From the NCBI GenBank assembly GCA_019918135.1, contig WBZZ01000897.1, positions 419,501-483,500 on the forward strand: a stretch of 64,000 bases of DNA, written 5' to 3'. Made by a program: the position numbers and the translations under genes. This DNA comes from Paulinella micropora. Lineage: Eukaryota; Cercozoa; Imbricatea; Euglyphida; Paulinellidae. This document shows, piece by piece, positions 40,163 through 51,457 of this stretch (positions within the stretch are counted from its first letter, which is position 1; every line of letters starts with the position of its first letter). The notes below the pieces were generated by a model, which saw only the letters and a list, made by a program, of their open reading frames with translations, searched no databases and had not been told where the DNA came from.

Positions 40163-41131
40163 TCAAGTGAGGGTTGTATGTCGTGTGTGAATCATACACT
40201 GAACCGGTTCTCCGTTTGCTCCAGAGAGTTGCATTAAGACTTTCCCTTTGTACTCCGTCTTAATACTCCCTTTCGCAATTTTGAACTTTTGAGGGTTATG
40301 CTTCAACCTCACGAATACATCCTTATGGGGTGATTGGGACTCACTAGCCCCACTATCGTCTACCCAAACCATCCCCGCCATAGTCTTTTCTGGTGTCTTT
40401 CCCTCATCTCCCTCGCTCTCATGCATCATTATGGCACAATCTTTCAGAGTCTCAGATGGGGGTGAGATGTTTGAGGTGGGGTTGGGCAATGTGCTAGGTC
40501 TTGATGGAGGGATATCTCGTACGTTCTCCCCCTCTATCCCTATCCTTTGCAGATATTCCTGGTATTCCAGTAATCGAGTTCTTAGATGAGGAAACGCCGC
40601 AACGAGCCCCCTCGCAAAAGGGTTGTTCCATTTGTGGGCCATGGAAATAATGAAACTTTCAATATCCATGTAGAGCTCAAGATATAACTCGTTAACTTCC
40701 CCGTCTCTTCCGGTAATAAGAGAATCCCTCACCTCTATCTCTCTTGCACCCTCTGCTAACGCACCGAACAGTCTGTGTATCTCTCCAATAGATGGTATTT
40801 CTCCATTTCCCCCTGTTATCACCATCTTCTCCTCATCCCATCTCCATGCGACTGTGGGGTCTCTCCTAATCCTATCTCTCTCTAACTCTCTCTCCCTCCC
40901 TTCATACAACTCGCTAGGTGCAAGGCGTGGTGAAGGGGAATGCGTGATACGACGAACAGACAACGGGCGTGCTCTTTTGTTCTCCCCCTCTTCTCCCCCT
41001 GCCTCATCCTCAACGCTCTTACTCATCGCTTTTTTAGAGTTCGAGCGTTGTACAGATGATGCAAGAGAAGAAGAGGAAGACTTTTGAGGAGTAGCATAAG
41101 GGATGGTTTCATCATTTTCTTCGTCTGTCAT
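40163..41131 (-). CDS. Copia Gag-pol segment with aspartic protease
   Basis: 322 residues. A charged Ser/Arg-rich N-terminal part and a helical middle (ARGLVAAFPHLRTRLLEYQ) precede the protease active site WVDDSGAS near 40,375, with the flap region (FKIAKGSIKTEYKGKVLMQL) after it. DSGA is the copia protease signature. It ends near where the pre-integrase region (LVATSAWLKQRLAVVHQNN) begins in another frame (40,199-40,000). Confidence 0.8.
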   Translation of the reverse strand: MTDEENDETIPYATPQKSSSSSLASSVQRSNSKKAMSKSVEDEAGGEEGENKRARPLSVRRITHSPSPRLAPSELYEGRERELERDRIRRDPTVAWRWDEEKMVITGGNGEIPSIGEIHRLFGALAEGAREIEVRDSLITGRDGEVNELYLELYMDIESFIISMAHKWNNPFARGLVAAFPHLRTRLLEYQEYLQRIGIEGENVRDIPPSRPSTLPNPTSNISPPSETLKDCAIMMHESEGDEGKTPEKTMAGMVWVDDSGASESQSPHKDVFVRLKHNPQKFKIAKGSIKTEYKGKVLMQLSGANGEPVQCMIHTRHTTLT

Positions 41132-41311
41132 CGTCTCTCCCTCATCTCTCTCTCTCTCTCTCTTTTGTTTGGTTGTTTCCCCCTACTGTAGCCTCAACGT
41201 TCTCACTCGTTTCAATGTTTGAGTTAGAACGTTGTACAGTTGAAGTAGGGTATGTCTCGTGAGGGGAGATGATGAAACACTAGAGCTATGAGAAGAGACA
41301 TGTCTGGGTGG

Positions 41312-42811
41312 TCATGTATGTGAGGAAGATGACGCCTTCCGTCCGCAAATGGGAAGATGGAAGTCAAGGCTGTTTTGAGAGAGAAACTGGTCATAACAGG
41401 TAGGGCAAATCCAGTTCGTGAGAGGATCAGACTGGGAAGGGGGGAATTTTTCATCTGTCCTAACCCACTGACGTATAATCCAGTCTATGGGGGCTACCAT
41501 TAACCCAGAGTGCCATGGTGTACCCCCCGCGTTCAGCTGTGCCCTAACTACTGCTAATAAGTCGTCCCTATTTCGCTCACAGCCGATATGGTGGGAACAA
41601 AAATCACAACCCTGTTTTTCCATCCTCTTGGCACATTCACCACCTGATCTGGTTTTGCCCCGGGCGGCCCCTAGTTTCCATGAACAACGTGCATTGTTTG
41701 CGTTAAACCCTTCACATTGTTTCGAATTTGAAACAATAGTCGCACTTCCCCTGATGGAGTGTGCCCACAGATTGAGCAACGGTCCATCGTCCTCATGTAA
41801 GTGAAAATAAATAGAATTCCGGGACTTCATTAGGACCTTCCTATATCCTCCCTTGACACGACGAAGCCCCCATCCCTCCTCCATACGGTATATTACCCCA
41901 AGAGGTATTGGGTCGCCCACCATGTCAAGGGAGTTGACGAAGCGGTTGTCTTTCAGGAGGGGAATGAAAGGAGTAGACCGAGGGACACGAGGGGGAGCAG
42001 ACATATCTTGTGCGTGTGTGTTGCTCTTTTCCTTTTTGTCCTTCAATTCTGCTGTGTGGGGTGGCGGTGGTTGTTGTTCAAAAGAGGAAGTGGGTGGGGT
42101 GTTGTCGAGTGAGCGATTTGGTTCTTCTTCGTCCGTTTCCTCTCTCTTCATCATATTTATGCTTAACATGTGATTGATATACCCTATTTCCCCTACTCCC
42201 TCCTCACCTCCATCCTCATCATGAGTACTAGACTCTTCGTCTGAATCATGAGCTTCGGACTTCTCTTCTTCTTCTTTGGAACTACCAGAAGAAGAGGAGT
42301 CAGAACCTCCTGCGTTCAGACTAATCGTCTTTGTCTTTCCTGTACTCTTCTTGATGAAATCAGATGATTTCAACTTCCTTTTCTCCTCCCCTACTTCTTT
42401 CTTCTGTCGTCTCATCTTTCTCTTCCCTTTACTGCCCTCCTTAGTCTTATCTGTCCTAGTCAGACTCAGCTCTCCTACCCCTTTTGCTAAGTTGACTATT
42501 CTTGCTGCCTTCTTCCTTATGGGGCAATTTAAAGGGACATGTCCGTCTCGAGGGCACTCGGGGAGATTACAGGGGACAATACAAATCTTGATTTGATGGT
42601 CCCCATGACAGTTGTAGCAACCTTGGGGTACCTTACCAGCTTGATTTCCCATAAGATTGACTGTTATGGGGTCGCTTTTAGTTCCCACACCAGATGAAGT
42701 TTTAGACGAAAGGGAACGGAAACCGCCCCCTGACGAGTAAAGTTTCTTCATTTTGTTTTTGGATTCCTCTGTTTGAGCAACCTGTTCAATTATTTTTACA
42801 AAGGATTCCAA
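41312..42811 (-). CDS. gag: Copia Gag C-terminal region with zinc knuckle and extra Cys/His domain
   Basis: 499 residues in one frame. A knuckle-like CYNCHGDHQIKIC near residue 65 is followed by CPRDGHVPLNCPIRKK, a long acidic Ser/Glu stretch, then a second Cys/His-rich region (CSWKLG, CAKRMEKQGCDFCSHHIGC) and a final C2HC finger (CPTCYDQFLSQNSLDFHLPIC). Ordinary copia Gag has only one knuckle and is shorter; the 250-residue C-terminal addition is unusual. It overlaps no known domain that I recognise. Confidence 0.7.
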   Translation of the reverse strand: MESFVKIIEQVAQTEESKNKMKKLYSSGGGFRSLSSKTSSGVGTKSDPITVNLMGNQAGKVPQGCYNCHGDHQIKICIVPCNLPECPRDGHVPLNCPIRKKAARIVNLAKGVGELSLTRTDKTKEGSKGKRKMRRQKKEVGEEKRKLKSSDFIKKSTGKTKTISLNAGGSDSSSSGSSKEEEEKSEAHDSDEESSTHDEDGGEEGVGEIGYINHMLSINMMKREETDEEEPNRSLDNTPPTSSFEQQPPPPHTAELKDKKEKSNTHAQDMSAPPRVPRSTPFIPLLKDNRFVNSLDMVGDPIPLGVIYRMEEGWGLRRVKGGYRKVLMKSRNSIYFHLHEDDGPLLNLWAHSIRGSATIVSNSKQCEGFNANNARCSWKLGAARGKTRSGGECAKRMEKQGCDFCSHHIGCERNRDDLLAVVRAQLNAGGTPWHSGLMVAPIDWIIRQWVRTDEKFPPSQSDPLTNWICPTCYDQFLSQNSLDFHLPICGRKASSSSHT

Positions 42812-42829
42812 CCCGGTCGTTCCTCCGGA

Positions 42830-43715
42830 AGGAGGCTGGTGACCTTGTTGCGAAAACTGTCGAACTCGGTCAGGTGTTTGATCTTTTTCATGACCATTTC
42901 TATCTTTACTAGTTCTGGGTATGGGAATTTCATAGCTGACTCTTGATCAGCTTTATTGCTGTGAAAGAGAGTCAACCAGGGTCTTACGTCTTGAACCTTT
43001 AAAGGTCAAGGAAATCTTGTCTTTCTTTCCATTTGACAAGATCAAGACCTCCATATCTCTTCCTCAGTGCCATGAAACATTCGACTCCATCTGACCCCGC
43101 TGTTCTGATCACAGGCATAGCTTCCTTGTCCTTAGAGCAGGACTGAATTAAGAGAGCAAAGATAAATCGGTTATGTTTCAGTCTATCTCTTTCTTCAACC
43201 TGCTGGTAGTACTTAGTTGTAGCAAAGATGCAAGAAGGGGGTTTGGTCTCGATGCGGTAGTTAGTATAGGGACCGAACTCTCATCAGGCTCTTTATGCTC
43301 AGCAGTTTCTGGGGAAGAAGAAGGATCAGGCAAAGCAGAACTAGTTCTAACGTCTTGTTCCTTTTTGACAGGTAAGGCAGAGCTGCCACTCGGAGGAAGA
43401 GCTGGTAGGTTCTTTCTTTACTGCAACTGTAGGTTTCTTACTCTCTGCCCTGTCCTGACTCTCGTCCTCGCTATCTCCGGAAGGTGAAAGAGGTGGTTCA
43501 GTAGGTAGATTGAAAGAAACTGTCAGCTTTGCCTGTGTAAACAGAGCAGAGGGTGTCGTTTGTGGGTAGCTCCCTATCGCTAAGGGATCATAGATCGCCA
43601 GGACAGCAAGGAACACATATTCACAATTATCCCAATCTGGGTCTCTGCTGTTAAATGGCGGTGGGTCCACTTTAAACCCTCTGTTCATCGACATTCCAAA
43701 CATGGTGTTTGCCAT
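42830..43715 (-). pseudogene. gag: Copia Gag N-terminal region
   Basis: ATG 43,715 opens MANTMFGMSMNRGFKVDPPP; the frame ends at 43,347. Good coding resumes in other frames: FIFALLIQSCSKDKEAMPVI, ECFMALRKRYGGLDLVKWKE (43,170-43,020) and LVKIEMVMKKIKHLTEFD (about 42,910). The W-x-x-L/Y-G spacing resembles UBN2-type copia Gag. At least two frame changes. Confidence 0.65.
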
Positions 43716-44028
43716 GTTGGACCAAAGTGCGGAAGGTAGGAGCTAAACTCAACTACTAATAAAATTCCTACAGCTTGATCAAGTAGAGTTGAATGGAGGA
43801 ATAGTTATTAGGAACGAAATGAGTTAGTGTGTCTATGCTATGCTGTCTAGCCGATAGACACGTTTGAGGTGGGTGCCTTCTGCCTACACACGGGATGATG
43901 TCGACCGCCTGCAGCACGTCGATCCTCGCACTTTTCTGTTGAAGGCCTAAGGCCTCTCCTTTCAGACTCAGTAAGTGCAACTGATTAAAGCTGTTGGCGC
44001 AGAGTTCGCTAATCAAGGATCGATAACC
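43716..44028 (-). other. Copia 5' leader
   Basis: Non-coding. Directly inside the 5' LTR the - strand reads GGTTATCGATCC, a candidate primer-binding site that could pair with part of a tRNA anticodon arm (compare half-tRNA priming in copia). Tentative. Confidence 0.4.
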
Positions 44029-44231
44029 TGTTAGACTAGTGTAATTGATAAAGCAATCTATAATAGTAAGTACACTCTCAACATACTACAACAACTTTAA
44101 TGAGGAAAAGGTGCCAACAGGCGCGCCACGTAACTTGACTCAGGCCGGATCAGTCATAAGTAATGGCTCTAACGACACCGTTACTCCGATACGGCAGGTC
44201 CATAACTATTAATTAATTATTAGTTCCAACA
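44029..44231 (-). repeat. 5' LTR of copia element
   Basis: 203 bp, TGTTAG...CCAACA on the + strand, same ends as the other LTR; followed by the target duplication CTCTA. Confidence 0.9.
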
Positions 44232-44236
44232 CTCTA

Positions 44237-44860
44237 ATTGACTGTATTATTAATAATAACTAATAATACCACTAACCGTGACGATTACTGCTAATGTATA
44301 AAAATAGCAATACTGACATAACTGAGGAGGAAGGGTCTAATTAATTGTCTAATGAAGTTACGCGGCGTGTCCTGTTCGGGCCTTTTCTTATATATTAAAG
44401 CTGTAATACTGCTTGAAGTGTAGCGTTGCTATCATAGGTCATTATATTAATAATGGTGGTCTAACATAATTATTTTATGCCTGCCCGGGGTCTATATCCA
44501 CTCAATCCAAGCACTCTGAGAATAACATAATCTTCCTCCTCTGCAAAAGACTCGGAGAGGAAACCAGTATGGTGGGAAAATGTAGGAGACTATCAGAGCC
44601 AAGCAACAAAAAAGAAACAGAGAGCTATTTCCTATTGTCCGCACTAACAATAATATTATCCTGCGTAAAAGGTAGTACCGGTTACTTGTCTTAATATTAT
44701 CGTTTTCAACCGGCTCAAAGTATATGTAGAAACTGGTATAACCATATCTTAACCAGATATAGCTCATCTATACATCACTGTGTATAGGGTGTATAAGAAA
44801 AGGTCGCATATTTACCTATCTCCGCCTACAGTAAACAGCGCGGTTACCTCTGCCTTACAA
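44237..44860. other. AT-rich spacer, no gene seen
   Basis: No supported coding frame, RNA gene or repeat. Confidence 0.5.
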
Positions 44861-44861
44861 G

Positions 44862-45299
44862 CAATATAAGCTGCGGCCACACAGGCAGGCAACAATCAAC
44901 TGGCTGATGTGCTGCAGAAAATTTCCTCTGAAATGAGCTCACTTCGTACCGAGCTGCATTGAGCTGAAGTCCAAGCCGCAGCCTGACAATAACACCAATA
45001 CCAGTACCAGTTCGCGGCAGAGCGATCAACGCAAACCACAGCCTGCTAACCCACTAGTGGACGAGCCAGATGAGAACGGTGGAGGTGGTAACTTTCACGT
45101 TCAGCCTTTTCAGCAGCTTACTTTGTCGCAGACAAGCAAGCTACCATTTCGATCGCCCGGGCCCGCGGCCGCTCGTCAACAACAATCTCTTATGAATTAT
45201 CATTTTATTCAAGAGCAGCGACGGATTGACCAGGAACATCACCTGAGGCAGGAACAGCTCAGGCAACAACAACTTTTCAGCAACTTTTTCATGTGGTGA
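44862..45299 (+). pseudogene. Q/H-rich coding relic
   Basis: Coding-like sequence AATQAGNNQLADVLQKISSEM ends at a TGA near 44,960; one frame over it resumes as KSKPQPDNNTNTSTSSRQSD and runs to a TGA at 45,297 with VDEPDENGGGG, a PGPAAARQQQ linker and a Gln/Arg/His coiled stretch. About 145 residues with a single frame change and no start. It may be the C-terminus of a host exon or a Gag. Unrecognised. Confidence 0.35.
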
Positions 45300-45337
45300 A
45301 TCGGTTCACTTCAAACTATTATTGTTATTTTTTATGT

Positions 45338-45652
45338 TCTCTCTCTCTCTCTCTCTCTCTTTTTTTTCTTCTCTTTTTTGTGTCTCTTGATACTGTACAT
45401 GTATCAGTTCTATTTTCCTCTTACGCTTCCCACTTATCACTACTAGTGGCAAGCATTTTGTTATTAAAAGTGTTTGCGTAAAAAAAATTTAAAGAAGAAG
45501 AAGAAGAAAGAAGAAAGAAGAAGAAGAAGAAGAAGAAGAAGAAGAAGAAGAAGAAGAAAAAAAAAAGGAGAAGAAGAAGAGGAGGAGGAGGAGGAGGAGG
45601 AGGAAGAGGAGGAAGAAGAGGAGGAGAGAGAGACAGAGAGAAGAGAGAGAGA

Positions 45653-45693
<41 letters not shown>

Positions 45694-45725
45694 GTGTGTG
45701 TGTGTGTGTGTGTGTTAGTGTGTGT
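45338..45725. repeat. (CT)n, (GAA)n, (GAG)n, (GA)n and (GT)n microsatellite tract
   Basis: Successive simple repeats between 45,338 and 45,718. Long Glu/Arg or Ser/Leu/Phe frames across them are artefacts. Confidence 0.95.
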
Positions 45726-46144
45726 GGGGAGGGGGGGAGAGTTGGACTACGGGAAGTAAAGGTGGAAATGCATGATAACGAGAGACAAGGCATTGGGGGA
45801 GGCTCCCCAAGAAGGAGAACGCGCAGACGGAAGCTGACGTCATCAGCAAAGTCAATGTGGGGCTCCAAGGTGGTACTGGCCAGCTATAACTGAATATCCA
45901 CAAAATAATGATCCCATCAAACCGAAAACCTCTTGTAAAAAGAAAACAACAAACGAAAGCACATCCGAAGCTCGCGACCCGAAACAAAAGCGAGACGCAT
46001 GCATTTACGCAACCGAATCGCGAAGCTAAGCACAACGCAGAAGTTGAAAAGTAAAAGCCACAGAGCCAGGTAGAACTAGCCTAAGTTAGCTTCTTGTTAT
46101 AGTATATCCTTTCTCCTTGAAACTACCGAGCTATACACGCACCA

Positions 46145-48340
46145 TGTTCACCTGTCCTCTGGATCGTCGTCCGATTCCTCATCGAACTCCTCTGACTCGG
46201 AATCTTCCTCGTCTTCTGGCTGGGCCGCACCACCCACTCCTGCCTCTACGGCAGCCTTGTCCTCCAGAACCAACAGAACCTGCCTGCCCAGTCCCAGCTC
46301 CTTGAGAGTCTGTTCATGCGACCTTGCGTGCGTGCCCTCGCCAAGCACCACACGAGGCAGAGGCGTCACTAGACGATACGGCTGGTCCTTGGGATGCGGT
46401 AGGCAGGACAAGACCTCCTGCAAACGGCTATGTGCATGCAAACAGGACGGAACCAATTCACGACCCTTATCTGACAACAAACAAGCAACCAGATTGTACG
46501 ATAATCTATAATTGATCCCTTGTGATACCGTTATGCAAAGGTTGGCAGTTCACCCAGCGATACAAAAGCCCTACAGGCGTGTCTAGCGCCCAACGTCGGG
46601 TCAAGCGTGACCCGTCAAGCAACCGTACACCCACCGTGCACACATCCGGCGAACCTGGAGCTAGATAGATGCAGCAAACAACAGAAAAAATATACGGAGG
46701 ATGCAGACGACAGTCCAGGTGTCAAGCAGTGGCAGTGTTACAGGGCTCGGATGGCAAGGAGGCGAGAAGATCTTCTCTTCGCTGTCTTCGCTGGGCACGC
46801 AATCGTTCCTGCGCCTCTTTCTTCATAGATGCCTGCTTTGCCTGCATGAGCAAGGGAAAGTAGAAACCACAGCCAAGGCGGCAGACAGACCTCTTTCAGG
46901 CGGTTTTCTTCCACGATCTCCGCCTGCCTGCGCTCTGCCTCCGCTGCCCTGCCAGAACAAGCGCTGAAGATGTATAGGCAAGGACCAGTTAGCAGAGAAA
47001 GCTGCATGCATCTTTTGAGGTGCTAGATGCTGCTGAATTTCTGTGGTGTGAGCTTGTTTTCTCGTACTCTGCTTTGGCTCGGTCGCGGCGCACCATCTCT
47101 TGGTACTCCAGGTCCTGTTGTCGCATCAATTCGCGGTCCGCCCTAGGAAGAAACATGGTACGGAAGCGACAGAACGCAACGAGAGAAGATGAAATTGAGA
47201 ACAGAATGCACCCGGTGCTACGCACAAAAGCTTAGAGAAAAATGAAAGGATGGGTGAGCGGAAGGGGAGAAACTGTATCGCTCGTTGTCTGGCTGTCATT
47301 TGCGCTAGTGTTTGCGCGTCCAATACGTCTGACAGATTCAAACACACAATGGTATTATTATAGGTAGGCTAGCATCAAAAACGAAAACAAACGGTACATG
47401 CATATGGCTGTGTGGAACCTTTTCGTTCGAACGCATGCACTAGCATCACCATTAGTTCGCTCTCATTTAGTTCCTCGCCTTAAGCCACAACCACCAGATC
47501 CAGGCTTAGAGGACCAGCAACGCAAAAAGCACTACAAGGACGAGGGCAAGAGAGTATCTTGACCTTCCTTCTTGGCAAGCACCACGAGTTCTGCGGTGCC
47601 TCGTGGAATGAGAACGCACACGCACGGGTACGCGCGCACAGCCAGCATGCGCGCCACATTTGTCGCCTCAGGAGTGTTGGCCAGGCCCAGCCACGAAGCC
47701 ATATTTGCTAACACCCAACACATACAGCTTTCTCTACCGGCAGAAATAAGAAATTCAAATCCAACTCCAGCCGTCATCAAAAACAGAAACACAAACACCA
47801 ATCACGCAACCATTACCTTGCCCCGAATCTCTAGAGAAAAAAGAAAAAGAGTTATGCGTTCTCACTCCAAAATGCAGGCGATGGTCAAGACCTGATACAA
47901 AGTCGGCCACCAGCTCACTGCACAAAGCAATTTCGATGACTGACTTTCCAGTTGTGCCGTCCGCTGTGCTCGAGCCGTTGGGAGCAGCGGCGGGGTTCAG
48001 TAGCACCACCAAGAGAGCCTGTCCTCTGTCCTTGGCTTGCGACACTGCAGCGCGCAGTGGTCCTAACAACACGAACGAGCACCGAGACTGAGAAAAACAT
48101 GCTTTCGCTCGTCTGAACAAATATCCACTTGTTTGTGCTTCCTTTTCGGGTTTTGTTTCTTAGACTGGGGACAAGGGGCGCTTTACGCTTTTGCGTCTAG
48201 GTAAAGCCACAGGTCTGTACGAAGGGATGTCGCGCTGTTCGGGATCTTGCAGTTTGGATCGCAGCGCTCGATCTCTGGTTATGTAGCAGCTAAAATGAGA
48301 AAAGAGGACAATGAAAGGCTTTCCCAGCGAGACAGCCCAA
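46145..48340 (-). CDS. UAS/UBX-domain protein, FAF1/FAF2-like, spliced
   Basis: Exons in order on the - strand: about 48,330-48,140 (RALRSKLQDPEQRDIPSYRP, assignment weak); 48,063-47,890 GPLRAAVSQAKDRGQALLVV ending LHFG at a GTGAGA donor; 47,740-47,575 MASWLGLANTPEATNVARML and YPCVCVLIPRG, which together form the thioredoxin-like UAS domain; 47,155-47,060 RELMRQQDLEYQEMVRRD; 46,967-46,895 ERRQAEIVEENRLKE; 46,838-46,740 MKKEAQERLRAQRRQRREDL ending LPSEPC; and 46,480-46,148, a UBX domain (LVTPLPRVVLGEG, TLKELGLGRQVLLVLED) with an acidic tail. UAS, coiled coil, L-x-x-EP and UBX in this order match FAF1/UBXD8 proteins, which recruit p97/CDC48 to ubiquitinated clients, UBXD8 in ER-associated degradation. 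Any N-terminal UBA or membrane hairpin is not identified. Exon edges are approximate. Confidence 0.7.
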
Positions 48341-48616
48341 CAACCACAATCGAAACGTTAGTTGAGGAATCGCAAGTTAGGTGCTGATGTCTGGTAATTC
48401 CTGTGCGAATCAAGGAGCTTTCTCTTGGCTTTGGCTTTGTATTCCAGGACAGACAGTAACAAATATCTACTGATTTCTCGATGACATATAAAGCACGAGG
48501 GGGGCTGATTTTTGGTGCATTTCCATCTAGTCGTTTTCGGAGTCGTCAAATTGCGTTAGAACAGTATCAAAGGACCGAGAAAACTAGGCCTTGGTTAGAG
48601 GATCCAAGCCTCACGA

Positions 48617-48618
<2 letters not shown>

Positions 48619-48654
<36 letters not shown>
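48619..48654. repeat. Poly(A) run
   Basis: About 35 consecutive A residues with no recognised element on its left; could be a retroposed poly(A) tail. Confidence 0.8.
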
Positions 48655-48658
<4 letters not shown>

Positions 48659-48767
48659 GCAGGGAGTTAGCGGCTGATTGTGTGTTAATAAGATCTAGAG
48701 GGAAGAAGGAGTGATAGGTAAATAAATAAATAAATAAATAAATAAATGATGAATAAATAAGTTCATT

Positions 48768-48798
<31 letters not shown>

Positions 48799-48822
48799 AC
48801 AATAATAATAATAATAATAATA

Positions 48823-49090
48823 GTGCTTCTCTGTCAATGGCTGATGCATTTCTGCACATGCGCCTCCATCGTCTCACCCGTGAGGGGAGTACGAAGAATT
48901 GACGATAAGCTCTAATGACACCCCCGCAAGGGCAGTTCCAACACTTCCAGACGGGCCGGTATGTTCAATGAAAATACTGGTCCAGAAATAGACCGGTATG
49001 TTCAATGAAAATACTGGTGGCACCGACGGGAATCGAACTGGCGACAGGGCCCAGATGGTAGAACTTGACCACTGGGCTATCATGGTGTCC
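48823..49090 (-). mobile_element. tRNA-derived SINE, copy 1 (long form)
   Basis: Read on the - strand: tRNA-like head 49,090-49,019 (A box TAGCCCAGTGG, B box AGTTCGATTCC), body with a 36-bp internal duplication, and 3' tail of ATT repeats running left to about 48,800. Confidence 0.85.
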
Positions 49091-49133
<43 letters not shown>

Positions 49134-49135
49134 TA
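49091..49135. repeat. (ATT)n tail
   Basis: Tail, on the - strand, of the element to its right; it abuts the head of SINE copy 1. Confidence 0.85.
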
Positions 49136-49765
49136 TTGATCTGTCATGGCTGAGCCCGAGGGCCATGCGCCTCCATCCCTCGACCCAACAGGGACTACAG
49201 TGAGTATGTTGGGGAGGGAAGAGTGACTCTAACCATCCTGCATAGAAGGTGCATAGAAGGCCCCAAAAGGAAGTCCCTACTACCCGCACAGTGTCGGGTA
49301 CCTTGCAGGAAATCAACTACAAATGATTGATCTTCCCCGCGTGAGAGCTCCACGAGACTGGGTAGGTCCCGCATGGAGGTACTCACAGGGGTAGCAGACA
49401 TTTCATGCGGTCTGCCAGCGCATGAGGACGTTTTGTGGTAAGTATCTGGGACGCCTCGAAACCCGTCACCACCCCTAGATCGCGGAATGTAAATACCCCT
49501 TTGATCCCACGTGGTGTATGTCTTATAAAAAACAACACAACGACATGGCCTCGGAACCAACACAACAACATAGCCTCGGAACCCACATCGACATAGCCTC
49601 GGAACCCACACAACAACAGAGCCTCGGAACCAACACAACAACATAGCCTCGGAACCAACACAACAACATAGCCTCGGAGCCAACACAACGACATAGCCTC
49701 GAAACCAGTGGGAAGAGGCCCAACCACCTCCTTTTCCCGTGGGGTGCCATACTGTGCACCCCTCC

Positions 49766-49766
<1 letters not shown>
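49136..49766 (-). mobile_element. Unclassified short retroelement with (ATT)n tail
   Basis: About 630 bp between two ATT arrays, reading right to left. Its 3' end (GGAGGCGCATG...GCTCAGCCATGACAG) resembles the SINE 3' end. It includes a minisatellite of roughly 25-bp units (CCTCGGAACCAACACAACAACATAG) about seven times at 49,548-49,705. No coding capacity supported. Confidence 0.5.
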
Positions 49767-49825
<59 letters not shown>

Positions 49826-50093
49826 GTGCTTCTCTGTCAATGGCTGATGCATTTCTGCACATGCGCCTCCATCGTCTCACCCGTGAGGGGAGTACGAAGA
49901 ATTGACGATAAGCTCTAATGACACCCCCGCAAGGGCAGTTCCAACACTTCCAGACGGGCCGGTATGTTCAATGAAAACACTGGTCCAGAAATAGACCGGT
50001 ATGTTCAATGAAAATACTGGTGGCACCGACGGGAATCGAACTGGCGACAGGGCCCAGATGGTAGAACTTGACCACTGGGCTATCACGGTGTCC
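49826..50093 (-). mobile_element. tRNA-derived SINE, copy 2 (long form)
   Basis: tRNA-like head at 50,093-50,022; carries the internal 36-bp duplication. Tail of ATT repeats at 49,767-49,825. Confidence 0.85.
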
Positions 50094-50097
50094 ATAA

Positions 50098-50146
<49 letters not shown>

Positions 50147-50377
50147 GTGCTTCTCTGTCAATGGCTGATGCATTTCTGCACATGCGCCTCCATCGTCTCA
50201 CCCGTGAGGGGAGTACGAAGAATTGACGATAGGCTCTAATGACACCCCCGCAAGGGGAGTTCCAACACTTCCAGACGGACCGGTATGTTCAATGAAAATA
50301 CTGGTGGCACCGACGGGAATCGAACTGGCGACAGGGCCCAGATGGTAGAACTTGACCACTGGGCTATCACGGTGTCC
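50147..50377 (-). mobile_element. tRNA-derived SINE, copy 3 (short form)
   Basis: tRNA-like head 50,377-50,306; a single copy of the 36-bp unit. Its ATT tail (50,098-50,146) abuts the head of copy 2. Confidence 0.85.
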
Positions 50378-50378
<1 letters not shown>

Positions 50379-50470
<92 letters not shown>

Positions 50471-50518
50471 GGCTTCCTCAGACTATGGCATCAGATCCAG
50501 ATCCTGGACATGTGCCTC

Positions 50519-50552
<34 letters not shown>
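50379..50552. repeat. (ATT)n arrays around a 52-bp element 3' end
   Basis: ATT repeats at 50,379-50,469 and 50,520-50,552 flank a short unit GGCTTCCTCAGACTATGGCA...CCTCCATT. The same unit recurs at 51,518-51,569. Confidence 0.85.
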
Positions 50553-50555
<3 letters not shown>

Positions 50556-50557
50556 AT

Positions 50558-50967
50558 ACTATATCTGAGGCGTACTGATGCAGCTAATGGCATATCCTCA
50601 ACGGACATAAGCCTCCAATACCCTTGTTCGAGGTCCTCCACCCCCCCGTGTCAGTCTCTCGCCTGATGATCGGGGCCACCGATGGAGCTCCTGAGGGTAA
50701 GACTGCACTAAGCCGAGGTTATTCCGCAGTCCCAGCAACCTCTTGCAAGACGTCACCGAATGTGCAAGTGCATACACCAAGCGCGGTTGCTAGAGCTGCC
50801 TCGAAACCCCACCCATAACAATCTGGTGTCTGCTGGGTCCTGGGCTATCAACCAGCATATGCGGAGTTTAAGATCTTTTACGCGCGCAACGACCCTCCTC
50901 CCCAGCATCTACCACCAAAGGGTTATGAGTTGGCGTCACAGTTTAACGCCTTGAGGCCATTGGGCTG
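50558..50967. repeat. 410-bp direct repeat, copy 1
   Basis: Starts ACTATATCTGAGG and ends CATTGGGCTG. Identical to copy 2 except a few substitutions. Family unknown; no coding. Confidence 0.9.
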
Positions 50968-51050
50968 GAACTCTGTTTAGCAAGTGTGACTAGGTTTTTT
51001 CATCGGGATTTCCCTCAAATATGTCACAGTCAACACTCCAAGGCAGATTT

Positions 51051-51457
51051 ACTATATCTGAGGCGTACTGATGCAGCTAATGGCATATCCTCAACGGACA
51101 TAAGCCTCCAATACCCTTGTTCGAGGTCCTCCACCCCCCCGTGTCAGTCTCTCGCCTGATGATCGGGGCCACCGATGGAGCTCCTGAGGGCAAGACTGCA
51201 CTAAGCCGAGGTTATTCCGCAGTCCCAGCAACCTCTTGCAAGACGTCACCGAATGTGCAAGTGCATACACCAAGCGCGGTTGCTAGAGCTGCCTCGAAAC
51301 CCCACCCATAACAATCTGGTGTCTGCTGGGTCCTGGGCTATCAACCAGCTTATGCGGAGTTTAAGATCTTTTACGCGCGCAACGACCCTCCTCCCCAGCA
51401 TCTACCACCAAAGGGTTATGAGTTGGCGTCACAGTTTAACGCCTTGAGGCCATTGGG

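Larger units (their letters stand above)
35458..44231 (-). mobile_element. Ty1/copia LTR retrotransposon, full length but defective
   Basis: Flanked by LTRs starting TG and ending CA and by a perfect 5-bp target duplication CTCTA (35,453-35,457 and 44,232-44,236). Internal order on the - strand is Gag, protease (DSGA), integrase C-terminal part, RT, RNase H: the copia order. In-frame stops and frame changes, plus loss of the integrase core, make it non-autonomous. LTRs differ by about a dozen substitutions and two short indels, so insertion is not recent. Confidence 0.95.

Noticed and set aside
49019..49090. Functional tRNA gene on the - strand
   Set aside because: A and B boxes are good, but acceptor and T stems do not pair properly and the segment recurs as the head of a dispersed repeat, so it is a SINE head.
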